From NCBI GenBank assembly GCA_002502295.1, contig DANX01000035.1, forward strand, positions 1-40,133: a stretch of 40,133 bases of DNA, read 5' to 3'. The DNA is from Euryarchaeota archaeon UBA561. GTDB lineage: Archaea; Thermoplasmatota; Poseidoniia; Poseidoniales; Poseidoniaceae. Positions within the stretch are counted from its first letter, which is position 1, and every line of letters begins with the position of its first letter. Below the pieces are notes generated by a model that was not told the DNA's origin, did no database searches, and worked only from the letters and a program-made list of their open reading frames with translations. A program made the translations under genes and the position numbers. Of the stretch, positions 32,294-40,133 are shown piece by piece.

Positions 32294-35200
32294 TCAGAAG
32301 TCCAAGTCGTCGAGCAACGACTGCAACTCCGTTGATTCAGAGGCTGGTGGAGTTTGTGAAACTATGGGTTGAACCGGTGCTGGGGCGGGTTGATTGGCGG
32401 CCAGCCACTGCTCACCGTAGTAGTTCCACTGTTCCATTGTCCACCCATCGGGAAGCCCAGTGGCTGGAACGGGTGGACCTGCGTTGACGGATGCTTCCAC
32501 CTCCATCGGTGCTGCGTACGGTTCGGAAGGTACCGGCTGCAGAGCGGCCTGCGTGGCCATGGGTTCGGGTTGGACCGACTGAGTACCGGGTATGGCTTCG
32601 ACGGGCTTTGGCTCAGAGGCAAATTGACTCTGTTCAAACATACCGAAATCTTCGGCATTGCTTGAACCTCCGCGTGTGAACAACAGGAAGACAACCAACC
32701 CAACGATGATGATGCCAAGCAGACCGATGACCACCGCTGTGGTGGTACCGACGGCACTGGTGATGCTCTCAATCAATCCGTCGGGAGGAAGTTCGGCAAC
32801 CACAATCGTGAGTTCTCTGTCGATGCTTTCACCATCATCATCGGTCACGGTCAGAACGACGGTCCACGTGCCGGGTGGGAGATCATCCATGGTCCACGTG
32901 AGTCCAGTGAAATCAACGTCCCCGGTTTTGGAGCCGTCCAAATCGGTGTCGAGGTGGGAACTGTCCCACTGATAACCGAGGTTCTCAATGTCGTTAGATG
33001 AGTCCGTGACAAAATAGCTGCCAAGCAGGGTAAGGTTGTCGCCCTCGGTCAAATTCGTAAACGACATTTGGCTGTCGACCAGTTCACGAGGAGGGAGATT
33101 TAACACGCTCACGTTCATGCTTTGTTGGGCCGTTGCGCCGTCGTCGTCAGTCGCCGTCACGGTAATCATTCGGACGCCCTTGGTCGTCCACATCGGGGTG
33201 ATGGTTGTTCCTGTCAATTCGCAGTCGTTGTCGGCTATTCCATCGTTGTCCCCGTCAAGTTTGGCATCTAAATCCCAACACACTTCGAGACTTTCCACGT
33301 CCGAACGGGTATCTGAAGCTTCGACGCTCAAGTTGAGCATATCGCCTTCAAACACAGGGGTGTTTCCAGGCAGGTCTTTGGTGAAGGTTGGCGCAACGTT
33401 GTGAATCATCACCATGGCTTGTCGAAGGTCGGATGTGGCTCCGTCATCGTCAATGGCTCGAACCTGAATAATGTGCTCTCCAGAGGTGTTCCATGAAACA
33501 GCTTCTGAGGAATTAACGCCGATGCTCGAAACGGTCCAGTTCTCGTCGTTCAATGAGGGGTGCCATTCAATGATGACCGTGCCTTTATCGTTCTCAGAAT
33601 CACTGGCTGTAGCGCCCAGAAGGGCCACTTCGTCTTCGTTGAGGTGCCAAGTCCCGTTTTCGTCGGGCTGTACTTCTACCCCACCTTTGGTCAACGAAGG
33701 AGCCGAAATGGTAGGTGGGATGTTCAGCACCATCACCTCTCCCGATTGGATCGTTGTCGCTCCGTCATCATCGGTGGCGACGGCCGTGATGTTCAGCGGT
33801 CCTTCAAACTTCGGCGTGAAGGTACACGTAGGTTGCGTCGTTCCTTCAGCACAGTCCAAGCCCGGCCATGTTATGGTGACCTGTTGCCCGGTTGGAGAGG
33901 TGGTGTCAATGTCCTGAATGTCAACGGCTTGAACGGTGACAGCAGATTCGACTTCTACCGATGTCGGGTAGGTGAGGTTGTACGTGGGTGCACGGTTCAA
34001 AACCACCACGTCAACCTGTATTTCATCGACATCGAGTTCCTCATCGATCACCAAGACGCTTACGCTCCATGTTCCGCTGTTCGACCAGTTCCATTGTGTC
34101 CAACAATCAGGGGCTTCGATGACATCGATGAGGCCTGCTCTGGATTCAATTTCAAACCGGCAATCAACCTCCCCACCGTCAATGTCAAAGCTTTCGGTTG
34201 CGTTGAGTGTGATGTTTTCGTAGGTGTACTTTCCTTCATCTACCTGCAGATCGGCGGTGGGTGCACGGCCAATGAAGATGGACAAGGACGCAGCATCGTT
34301 GCTGCGGTTCGCATCGGCGGTGACATTCTGGTCTGGATCCACGGTGAAAGTCATCTCCGCCGTCCCTATGGGCATGTCGACTGGAACCGACCAATCCACT
34401 AACACACGTTCTTCGGCGTAGGGAGCAATCGCAGAGAGGGCATCCCGGGTGATAATTCCGTCCGGTGTTTCAACCTCCATGTAGGTGGAAGGAGCTGTGA
34501 GCACACCACGGTTTTGTGCCGGGAGAGAAAAACTGAGAACGTCGCCAGGAAGGGCATTGTAGCCTATGGAGGCGCTAAGCGTTGTGGTATCACCGTTCCG
34601 AGTTCGTTCAACAATCACCGAATTTGCTTGAGCGATAAGATCCACACCAACGACACTCAAATCTTGAACCACCGTTGTGGCTCCTATCACGCCACCAACA
34701 GGGTCGTAGACAACGATGCCATTACTGGTGTAGTCGTCGCTCGCTGTCGTGTCATCAACCTCGTCAGATACATTCAGCGCCACTTGCGCCTGACCGTTGT
34801 TATCGGTTGTGGGGTAAGCGAGGGTGTCCGCTATTTCATAGCGCAATTGAAGGTTGGTGTTCTTGATGGGTATGGCCGGTGAGCCTGCTATGCTGTATTC
34901 GATGGAAACCTGTTCAATGGCGTTGGGTAAGGTCGCTGTGGTAGCGGTGTTCACGTGGATTTGCGTGTTGCGTCCACCGGGTGAAGACGACGGGTTGACG
35001 TTGTTGGAATCCACCGGATCGTAGGTTTTCAAGAGCCAATCAATGGTGAATCCAGCCGAATTTGAGATTCGAATCCACGAATTAAATCGAACGGCGGGAC
35101 AGTACCAGTTGAACCCAGCACTCACGCCGGTGGCGTTCCACTCGTTGATTTTGTATGAATCATCGCATCCTCCGTACTTGATGTTGAGGCCATCCTCGGT

Positions 35201-35962
35201 CGGAATGCCGTCTGCTGTGACTTGCCAGGAGGTGTTTTCGGCGCCGTTGGTATCGAATTCACTCGGGTCGAAATAATCCGAGCTTCCGCTCACGCTGGTG
35301 CCAGACATAAACGGCATGTACCACTGGTCCCCAGTTCGCATCGGGAAATCGTACTTTTCTTTTGGAGGGGCATAATACGTGTCAAAGGAGATCGTCGCAA
35401 GGTTTTGCGACAAGAATCCAAGGTTGTACGGTGCATAGTCAACGTCGAGTTCGAACTCAGAATTGATCACGGCGAGGTCACGAACACGGATGATGTCCTC
35501 GCCCGTGTAGTCAATGGTGAGCCTCCCGGGTATTCCCTCGAGCGTGGCTCCACTGTTTCCGGAAGAAAATTCTCCTTCGATTTTCATCTTGTACGCCAAT
35601 GTTTGAATTCCATCAACGGTGATGAAAAAGGTGTCTTCAATTTCGTAATCTGTGTCTCCAGTTAGCGTGTTTAGGCTGGCTGAAACGTTCGCTTGAGCAA
35701 GGAGTTGGGCGACATCAAACCGAGTTTCATAGGTCCATTGGTCACCAACCCTCCAGTTGGGGACGTCCACTGCACCATTCACGCCCTGGGAACGTTGCTG
35801 GGTAGACGTTTCATCAAGGTGAATCGAGGATTCTACAACGCCCATGCCCAGTGAGGTGAGGAAGAGGGCGACGAGGAAGGCGGCTTGGCATGTTCGTCCG
35901 AACATAAGGCGAGGTGGCAGTTCTGATACAAAAGAGAATGTCCCAGATGACTTAGAACTCAT
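32294..35962 (-). CDS. Giant surface protein B: PKD/Ig-like repeats, TM anchor and GWTMEQW tail
   Basis: A 1222-residue exported protein. An N-terminal hydrophobic segment (AAFLVALFLTSLGMG, about 27-41) acts as signal peptide. Residues about 65-340 form a domain shared with the upstream paralogue (DVPNWRVGDQWTYETRFD; KYGGCDDSYKINEWN; FNWYCPAVR). From about 440 to 1060 come beta-sandwich modules, CARDB-like then PKD/Ig-like, with recurring VTDDDG and AxDDDGAT turns that may bind Ca2+. A transmembrane helix at about 1067-1093 is followed by a Pro/Ala/Gln-rich cytoplasmic linker, the tail GLPDGWTMEQWNYYGEQWL and an extra ~30 residues. Start overlaps the stop of the upstream paralogue (ATGA, 35959-35962), implying translational coupling. 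Probably a cell-envelope or adhesion protein. Confidence 0.85.
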   Translation of the reverse strand: MSSKSSGTFSFVSELPPRLMFGRTCQAAFLVALFLTSLGMGVVESSIHLDETSTQQRSQGVNGAVDVPNWRVGDQWTYETRFDVAQLLAQANVSASLNTLTGDTDYEIEDTFFITVDGIQTLAYKMKIEGEFSSGNSGATLEGIPGRLTIDYTGEDIIRVRDLAVINSEFELDVDYAPYNLGFLSQNLATISFDTYYAPPKEKYDFPMRTGDQWYMPFMSGTSVSGSSDYFDPSEFDTNGAENTSWQVTADGIPTEDGLNIKYGGCDDSYKINEWNATGVSAGFNWYCPAVRFNSWIRISNSAGFTIDWLLKTYDPVDSNNVNPSSSPGGRNTQIHVNTATTATLPNAIEQVSIEYSIAGSPAIPIKNTNLQLRYEIADTLAYPTTDNNGQAQVALNVSDEVDDTTASDDYTSNGIVVYDPVGGVIGATTVVQDLSVVGVDLIAQANSVIVERTRNGDTTTLSASIGYNALPGDVLSFSLPAQNRGVLTAPSTYMEVETPDGIITRDALSAIAPYAEERVLVDWSVPVDMPIGTAEMTFTVDPDQNVTADANRSNDAASLSIFIGRAPTADLQVDEGKYTYENITLNATESFDIDGGEVDCRFEIESRAGLIDVIEAPDCWTQWNWSNSGTWSVSVLVIDEELDVDEIQVDVVVLNRAPTYNLTYPTSVEVESAVTVQAVDIQDIDTTSPTGQQVTITWPGLDCAEGTTQPTCTFTPKFEGPLNITAVATDDDGATTIQSGEVMVLNIPPTISAPSLTKGGVEVQPDENGTWHLNEDEVALLGATASDSENDKGTVIIEWHPSLNDENWTVSSIGVNSSEAVSWNTSGEHIIQVRAIDDDGATSDLRQAMVMIHNVAPTFTKDLPGNTPVFEGDMLNLSVEASDTRSDVESLEVCWDLDAKLDGDNDGIADNDCELTGTTITPMWTTKGVRMITVTATDDDGATAQQSMNVSVLNLPPRELVDSQMSFTNLTEGDNLTLLGSYFVTDSSNDIENLGYQWDSSHLDTDLDGSKTGDVDFTGLTWTMDDLPPGTWTVVLTVTDDDGESIDRELTIVVAELPPDGLIESITSAVGTTTAVVIGLLGIIIVGLVVFLLFTRGGSSNAEDFGMFEQSQFASEPKPVEAIPGTQSVQPEPMATQAALQPVPSEPYAAPMEVEASVNAGPPVPATGLPDGWTMEQWNYYGEQWLAANQPAPAPVQPIVSQTPPASESTELQSLLDDLDF

Positions 35963-38900
35963 CGTTGGGATTCAAGCCACTGTTGTCCATAATGCTCCCA
36001 TTGCTCCATGGTCCAGCCTTCGGGCAGACCACCCGAGGGTAAGGGGGGACCATTGTGGGTGTTTGTTCCATTTGGAGCTTGGTGAAGTGCCTCTTGGAAC
36101 AGGTATTGAGGTGGTGGGCCCTCGGGGCGTTTTTGATTCATTTTTTCCTCACGATTAGCGAAGAGATCGCCCGTCAGAGATTCGGATACTTCGTCCCATG
36201 AGTCAGGGGATGTTTCTCGGCGACGCCGTCTCGAGAAAAGCATGATGAGCAGCAACATCACGGCCAAGAGACTGAGTTGAGCGACAGGATTCGCTTCTTC
36301 ACCGACAAGGGCAGCACCAAGATTTTCCATCGGACTCCGGTCTGCTGGAAGGATGGCGAAGGTGACCACTTTCGTTCCTGGTCGTTCCGGGTTTTCATCC
36401 CAAGCCATCACCTTGACCGATTGCAAGCCGTCTTGCTTGAACGTCCATGACACTGTTTTTCCGATCAGGTCTGCATCGTTGTCAGGTATGCCGTCTTCGT
36501 TGCTGTCGACCGTGACGTCAATGTCCCATGCAATTGTTAGGTCTTGAATGTCATTAAGGGCATCGGTTGTACTGCTTGCATCCATGATACACGCCTCATA
36601 GGCAACACATGAGAAGGGTGCTGTTTGTACGATGGGGGGCGTGTTCAAGACAAGCACTTCCAGCACTTCACTTGTATGAGCGCCATCGTTGTCGGTGACG
36701 TGATAGACGAGCTTGTGGGTTCCGCTTCTGTTCCACGAAACGGTGAGATTGTCGCCAATGACATCGCAGTCATCGTCTGCACTCCCGAGGTCGTCAGAGT
36801 CCATGCTCGGGTCAATGTCCCAACATTTCACCAAGGTTTCGAGGTCAGAAGGTGTATCGGTGGACGTTCCTGACACGCTCACGGTTTGACCTTCAGCAAC
36901 GGGAAGCACTGAAGCGATGGGTTCGATGATTGGTGGAACGTTTTGCACGCTGACCCACCGCTCCTGTATCCCGCTGGAGGCACCTTCTGTGTCGGTGACT
37001 TCCAAGCGCATTTTGTGCAGGCCCGCTTCGAGCCAAACCATCTCGAACTCAGAGGTTCGTCCGTCAAAGACGCGAATTAAGGACGGTTGGGCGTCGTCTG
37101 GCCACCACGTGTGCGTGAGGTCCTCAATGTCGTCAACGGAATCTTGTGCTTGGCCTTTGACTGAGACCCGTTGATCCTCCTCTACGTGCCATGTGTCTTG
37201 AGCGTCCATGAGGATTGGTCCATTCTCGTCGATCATCTGAACATTGATGCTGTGCGGCTGAATGTTGGAGAATTTGACGTCAAAGGTTGCTGATGCTGTT
37301 GCTCGGTCGTCATCCGTTCCGATGGCGGTGAATGTCTTCCAGCCTTCGGTTGTCGATGTGGTGGTGCAAATGCGCGTGTAGTAGCCTTCTTTGCAGTTCG
37401 CACCCGGCCAGTAAATGTCCACGACGCCCGGCCAAACCTTCTCCGAATCTGAGTCGTTTGCGTAAGCATAGAGCGTAATTGGGTATTCGACCTTGGCTTC
37501 CGTCCGTTGGCTTCGGACTTCGATCTTCGGCGCCCGGTTTTCAACGGTCACGTTGAGGACCATCACGGTTTCATCCCGTTCTTCATCCTCGACGGTGATC
37601 TCGATGGGATAGACGCCATCGTCAATCCAAGTGTAATTGAGGAGGCAGGATGGCGAAGCGATACGTTCGTAATTCCAGGTGCGTGTTCCATCATCAAAGG
37701 GGACGTAAAATTCACAGGACACCGTTCCCCCGTCCTCGTCAAAGCTTTCACTGGCGTTGATGAAGATCGATTCACGGGTTAGACCGGTCGCTTCAGCGGC
37801 AATCGGTGTTGGCACGCGACCCACGAAGACTTCGATTGTTCCGACGTTGTTCTCGAAGTCGGCGTCTGCCGTGTTGAGGCGGCTTATGTCAGCCTCCCAC
37901 TGAATTTGGACGGAACCAACCGGTGCATCTTCTGGGACGGTCCACATCCCAAACAATTTGTGCGCTTGGTAGGTTTGAAGCGCTGGCAGAGAGATGGTGT
38001 CCACCACACCGTCGGGTGTGGTTAGGCGAGCATCCGTGGCGCTGGACGTTGTGATGCCACGGTTGTTGAACGCCACTTCGATGTCCAAAATATCTCCTGG
38101 TAGGACGTTAAACCCTGAGAGAGCATTGAGTTGGGTGTACACACATTCCGTGTCCGTGCATCGCGACCGCAAGATGACCGCTGCTTCTTCATCGGCGAAA
38201 ACATCCAATCCCACGAGGTACTGGTCAAGAGTCACGGTGGATGCTCCGACCTTGCTGCCTGATTTGGCCACCAGACCATGGCTTGCATAATCGAGTTGCG
38301 TCGCCGAGGAATCAAACGCATCACCGATGTCGATGGTGGTCCATGCACTGCCGTTAGCGGCCGTGGTCAATGCGGTCACAAAACCCTCCACTTCATGGTG
38401 GAGTTCAAGGGAAAGGCCGGCCGTGTTGGAAAAGCAAGATGAGGAAGCGTTCACCCAGACATTCATCGGCGTGTTGAGGGCTGTGATGCTCCGTTCCGGA
38501 ACGACTTCGAGGCAGTCAGAGCGGACACCTGGGTTGGTGTAGGGTTCAACACCCGTAGCGCCCACCGGGTCGTAACGCTTGAGTTTGAAATCAATGGTCA
38601 GCCCGATATCATCGGCCGTGTGAAGCCAAGCATAATTGCGCACTTCAGGGCAATACCAGCGATACCCTTCGGAAACGCCGTCGCTGTTGATGGATGTCAT
38701 CTCATACGATTCATTGCAGCCGCCATAATCGACGGTTTGTCCGACACTGTTCCTTGGTTTTCCTGTATCTGTCACTACCCATGTGGTGGTGTTGGTGTCT
38801 GTTTCAGGTGGTGGGAATGGCGTGATGTAATCGCTTTGCCCAGACCATTGAGATGAGGAGGTGGTGGTGGTGGTCCAGCGTTCGTCAACCCGAAGGGGGA

Positions 38901-39483
38901 AGTCGTAATTTTCGCTCACAGGTGAGTACGTCGTGGTGATGGTGATGTCGCCAAGAAGTTGTTCAAGGAACGAAATTCCGCTTGGAACGAATCGAATGTA
39001 AAGGTCGAGTTCACTACGGATGGTGGCAAGATCGCTTACCCTGAGGTATTCAGTCTGCGTAAATTGGATGTAGACGTTTCCAGCATAACCTTCGAGCGAA
39101 ACGCCGGATTTGTCAAAGTTCGCTGATGTCCGAAGCGTGTAGGCCAGCACCGACATGTTGTCCACGGTTTGCGTGCTAATTCCCGTGACCTCTGCGGTTG
39201 TGTCGCCTTGGATTTCTCCAACCGTGGCCTCCACCCCGGTGTCGGTGACAAGAATCGTCGGGTCGAAGGTTCCAGCATAGATCCATCGGTCGCCGATTCG
39301 CCATGTCGGTACATCCGAAACTCCGGGGTCTCCAGCCGTCGTTTGGTGAACCGTCGGGTCGGCCAACACCTCATGGTGATGGAGTGGAGCCAAGTGGACA
39401 AGGAGCAGAAAGGCCAACGCAAGGGGAAGCGTTCGGCGTCCGAGACTCTCCCCCATGGTTACCCCACGGGGTGGGGAGGACAT
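35959..39483 (-). CDS. Giant surface protein A: paralogue of B, with TM anchor and GWTMEQW tail
   Basis: A 1174-residue exported protein from ATG 39483. TTG 39486 and ATG 39456 are alternatives; the last gives a more usual signal peptide beginning MGESLGRR. The signal is LPLALAFLLLVHLAP. The ~270-residue N-terminal domain repeats that of protein B (DVPTWRIGDRWIYAGTFD; DYGGCNESYEM; YRWYCPEVRN; KRYDPVGATGV). CARDB- and PKD/Ig-like modules follow (RESIFINASESFDEDGG; TDNDGAH). A membrane helix lies at about 1063-1082 (SLLAVMLLLIMLF), then RRRRR as stop transfer, a polar linker and the closing SGGLPEGWTMEQWEHYGQQW. The tail ends the protein. It is 32 bases downstream of tbp and four-base-overlapped with protein B. 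Confidence 0.85.
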   Translation of the reverse strand: MSSPPRGVTMGESLGRRTLPLALAFLLLVHLAPLHHHEVLADPTVHQTTAGDPGVSDVPTWRIGDRWIYAGTFDPTILVTDTGVEATVGEIQGDTTAEVTGISTQTVDNMSVLAYTLRTSANFDKSGVSLEGYAGNVYIQFTQTEYLRVSDLATIRSELDLYIRFVPSGISFLEQLLGDITITTTYSPVSENYDFPLRVDERWTTTTTSSSQWSGQSDYITPFPPPETDTNTTTWVVTDTGKPRNSVGQTVDYGGCNESYEMTSINSDGVSEGYRWYCPEVRNYAWLHTADDIGLTIDFKLKRYDPVGATGVEPYTNPGVRSDCLEVVPERSITALNTPMNVWVNASSSCFSNTAGLSLELHHEVEGFVTALTTAANGSAWTTIDIGDAFDSSATQLDYASHGLVAKSGSKVGASTVTLDQYLVGLDVFADEEAAVILRSRCTDTECVYTQLNALSGFNVLPGDILDIEVAFNNRGITTSSATDARLTTPDGVVDTISLPALQTYQAHKLFGMWTVPEDAPVGSVQIQWEADISRLNTADADFENNVGTIEVFVGRVPTPIAAEATGLTRESIFINASESFDEDGGTVSCEFYVPFDDGTRTWNYERIASPSCLLNYTWIDDGVYPIEITVEDEERDETVMVLNVTVENRAPKIEVRSQRTEAKVEYPITLYAYANDSDSEKVWPGVVDIYWPGANCKEGYYTRICTTTSTTEGWKTFTAIGTDDDRATASATFDVKFSNIQPHSINVQMIDENGPILMDAQDTWHVEEDQRVSVKGQAQDSVDDIEDLTHTWWPDDAQPSLIRVFDGRTSEFEMVWLEAGLHKMRLEVTDTEGASSGIQERWVSVQNVPPIIEPIASVLPVAEGQTVSVSGTSTDTPSDLETLVKCWDIDPSMDSDDLGSADDDCDVIGDNLTVSWNRSGTHKLVYHVTDNDGAHTSEVLEVLVLNTPPIVQTAPFSCVAYEACIMDASSTTDALNDIQDLTIAWDIDVTVDSNEDGIPDNDADLIGKTVSWTFKQDGLQSVKVMAWDENPERPGTKVVTFAILPADRSPMENLGAALVGEEANPVAQLSLLAVMLLLIMLFSRRRRRETSPDSWDEVSESLTGDLFANREEKMNQKRPEGPPPQYLFQEALHQAPNGTNTHNGPPLPSGGLPEGWTMEQWEHYGQQWLESQR
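39462..39476. repeat. GC-rich hairpin near the start of surface protein A
   Basis: CCCCAC-GGG-GTGGGG: a perfect 6-base stem with a 3-base loop. On the transcribed strand it lies within the first codons if translation starts at 39483, or five bases before the ATG if it starts at 39456. In the latter case it could mask the ribosome-binding region. No regulatory role is shown. Confidence 0.35.
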
Positions 39484-39518
39484 CAAGACTTCTCTTGCAG
39501 GCTTTTGGCTGAAAGCAA

Positions 39519-40133
39519 TCAGAGCAGGTCTGCCAGCTCGTCCTTGATGATTTCAACGGCTTCGAGGATTTCGTCCTTGTGTCGAGCACCGGTAATGACC
39601 ATCTTTCCTGATCCGAAGATGAGGCAAACGACCTTTGGGTCGTCGAGTCGATAAATCAAACCTGGGAACTGTTCTGGCTCGTATTCCACCTTGTCAAACG
39701 GAAGGTGGAAGGTCAAGTGGTTGAGGTTCAACTTGCGAGGAACGCCAGCCTGTGGCTCACCGGTGAACTTGTCAACGCCATCGTAGTCTTCGGGATAGTG
39801 AAGAGCGTAGGTAGCCACCATGTTCTGCACTTCGATGGTGACGTCCTTGAGGTCCCAAGTTTCAATGCCTGCTGCCCGCAAATCCTTGATCATGCGGTCA
39901 ATTCCCGTGTGGATGTTGTCCTCGTCTTTACCGCCGGTGCACACAGCACGGCCTGAGCGGAACATGAGGATGGCGAGTTTTGGTTCGGTGACACGGTAGA
40001 CGACACCGGGAAACTGTTCAGGTTCGTACTCACAGTTGAGTTGGATAGCAATGTCGGGGAGGTCGAGTTCTTCGGCAACACGGGTGCTGGCGACAACGTT
40101 CACAACAGTCAGGCGTTCTTCATCGGTGGTCAT
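39519..40133 (-). CDS. tbp: TATA-binding protein with an insertion in the second repeat
   Basis: General archaeal transcription factor that binds the promoter TATA box and recruits TFB. The 204-residue protein has the two-fold TBP repeat: repeat 1 VVNVVAST, LDLPDIA, YEPEQFPGVVYR, PKLAILMFRSGRAVCTGG (about 10-95); repeat 2 EVQNMVATYAL, LNLNHLTF, YEPEQFPGLIYR, PKVVCLIFGSGKMVITGA (about 100-190). Between VATYAL and LNLNHL the second repeat carries about 20 more residues than the first (YPEDYDGVDKFTGEPQAG region, about 111-133). The ATG occupies the last three bases of the window, so an upstream start cannot be excluded. TBP length is otherwise near normal (180-200). Confidence 0.95.
   Translation of the reverse strand: MTTDEERLTVVNVVASTRVAEELDLPDIAIQLNCEYEPEQFPGVVYRVTEPKLAILMFRSGRAVCTGGKDEDNIHTGIDRMIKDLRAAGIETWDLKDVTIEVQNMVATYALHYPEDYDGVDKFTGEPQAGVPRKLNLNHLTFHLPFDKVEYEPEQFPGLIYRLDDPKVVCLIFGSGKMVITGARHKDEILEAVEIIKDELADLL

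Noticed and set aside
33560..34402. 280-codon plus-strand open frame opposite surface protein B
   Set aside because: Antisense to the PKD/Ig-like region and without recognisable domains or a plausible start.

Overview
The window looks like chromosome of a planktonic euryarchaeon, most likely Marine Group II (Candidatus Poseidoniales). The archaeal/eukaryotic-type information genes support an archaeon: a TATA-binding protein at the right edge, a Csl4-type exosome subunit, NMD3, a METTL5-like methylase, archaeal-type aspartate-semialdehyde dehydrogenase and a bifunctional phosphoglucose/phosphomannose isomerase. The very large surface proteins that end in a Trp-rich GWTMEQW tail, and the mixture with bacterial-type genes (Ccm haem export, M23 peptidase, FadD-like acyl-CoA synthetase), fit that lineage. 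The lineage call is inference from gene content. No tRNA, rRNA, CRISPR array or insertion sequence was recognised. Coding density is very high; no gap exceeds about 110 bases.

Layout. 1-5.1 kb: a Regnase-like NYN ribonuclease (-), a small membrane protein (+), a surface protein with a beta-propeller and thrombospondin type-3 calcium repeats (+), a small unknown protein and a lipoprotein (-). 5.1-15 kb, all on the minus strand: acyl-CoA synthetase, SMUG1-family uracil-DNA glycosylase, COG1031 radical SAM enzyme, a Csl4-RRM-RRM fusion, METTL5-like methylase, a mini zinc-ribbon protein, an unknown protein with a Pro/Glu-rich linker, Asd, and a GT2 glycosyltransferase. 15-17.4 kb: a polytopic GT-C-like membrane protein (-). 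17.4-22.4 kb: an M23 peptidase (+), then PGI/PMI, NMD3, and CcmD-like, CcmC and fused CcmA-CcmB-like genes (-). 22.5-30.3 kb: rhomboid protease, a giant membrane-anchored subtilisin and GlmS (+). 30.3-40.1 kb: a KaiC-like ATPase (-), Maf (+), then the minus-strand series TBP, two tandem paralogous giant surface proteins (4-base overlap), and SepF.

How they fit together. Several genes serve the cell surface: GlmS and PGI/PMI for hexose and amino-sugar precursors, GT2 plus the GT-C-like protein for lipid-linked sugar transfer, and the surface proteins, subtilisin and rhomboid. SepF, the presumed FtsZ membrane anchor, lies directly behind two giant surface proteins. Three surface proteins share a near-identical cytoplasmic C-terminal tail. 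A second theme is RNA handling: NYN nuclease, exosome-RRM fusion, METTL5-like methylase and NMD3. The strongest oddities are the Csl4-RRM fusion, the shared surface-protein tail, the one-polypeptide CcmAB-like exporter and a TBP with an in-frame insertion in its second repeat.
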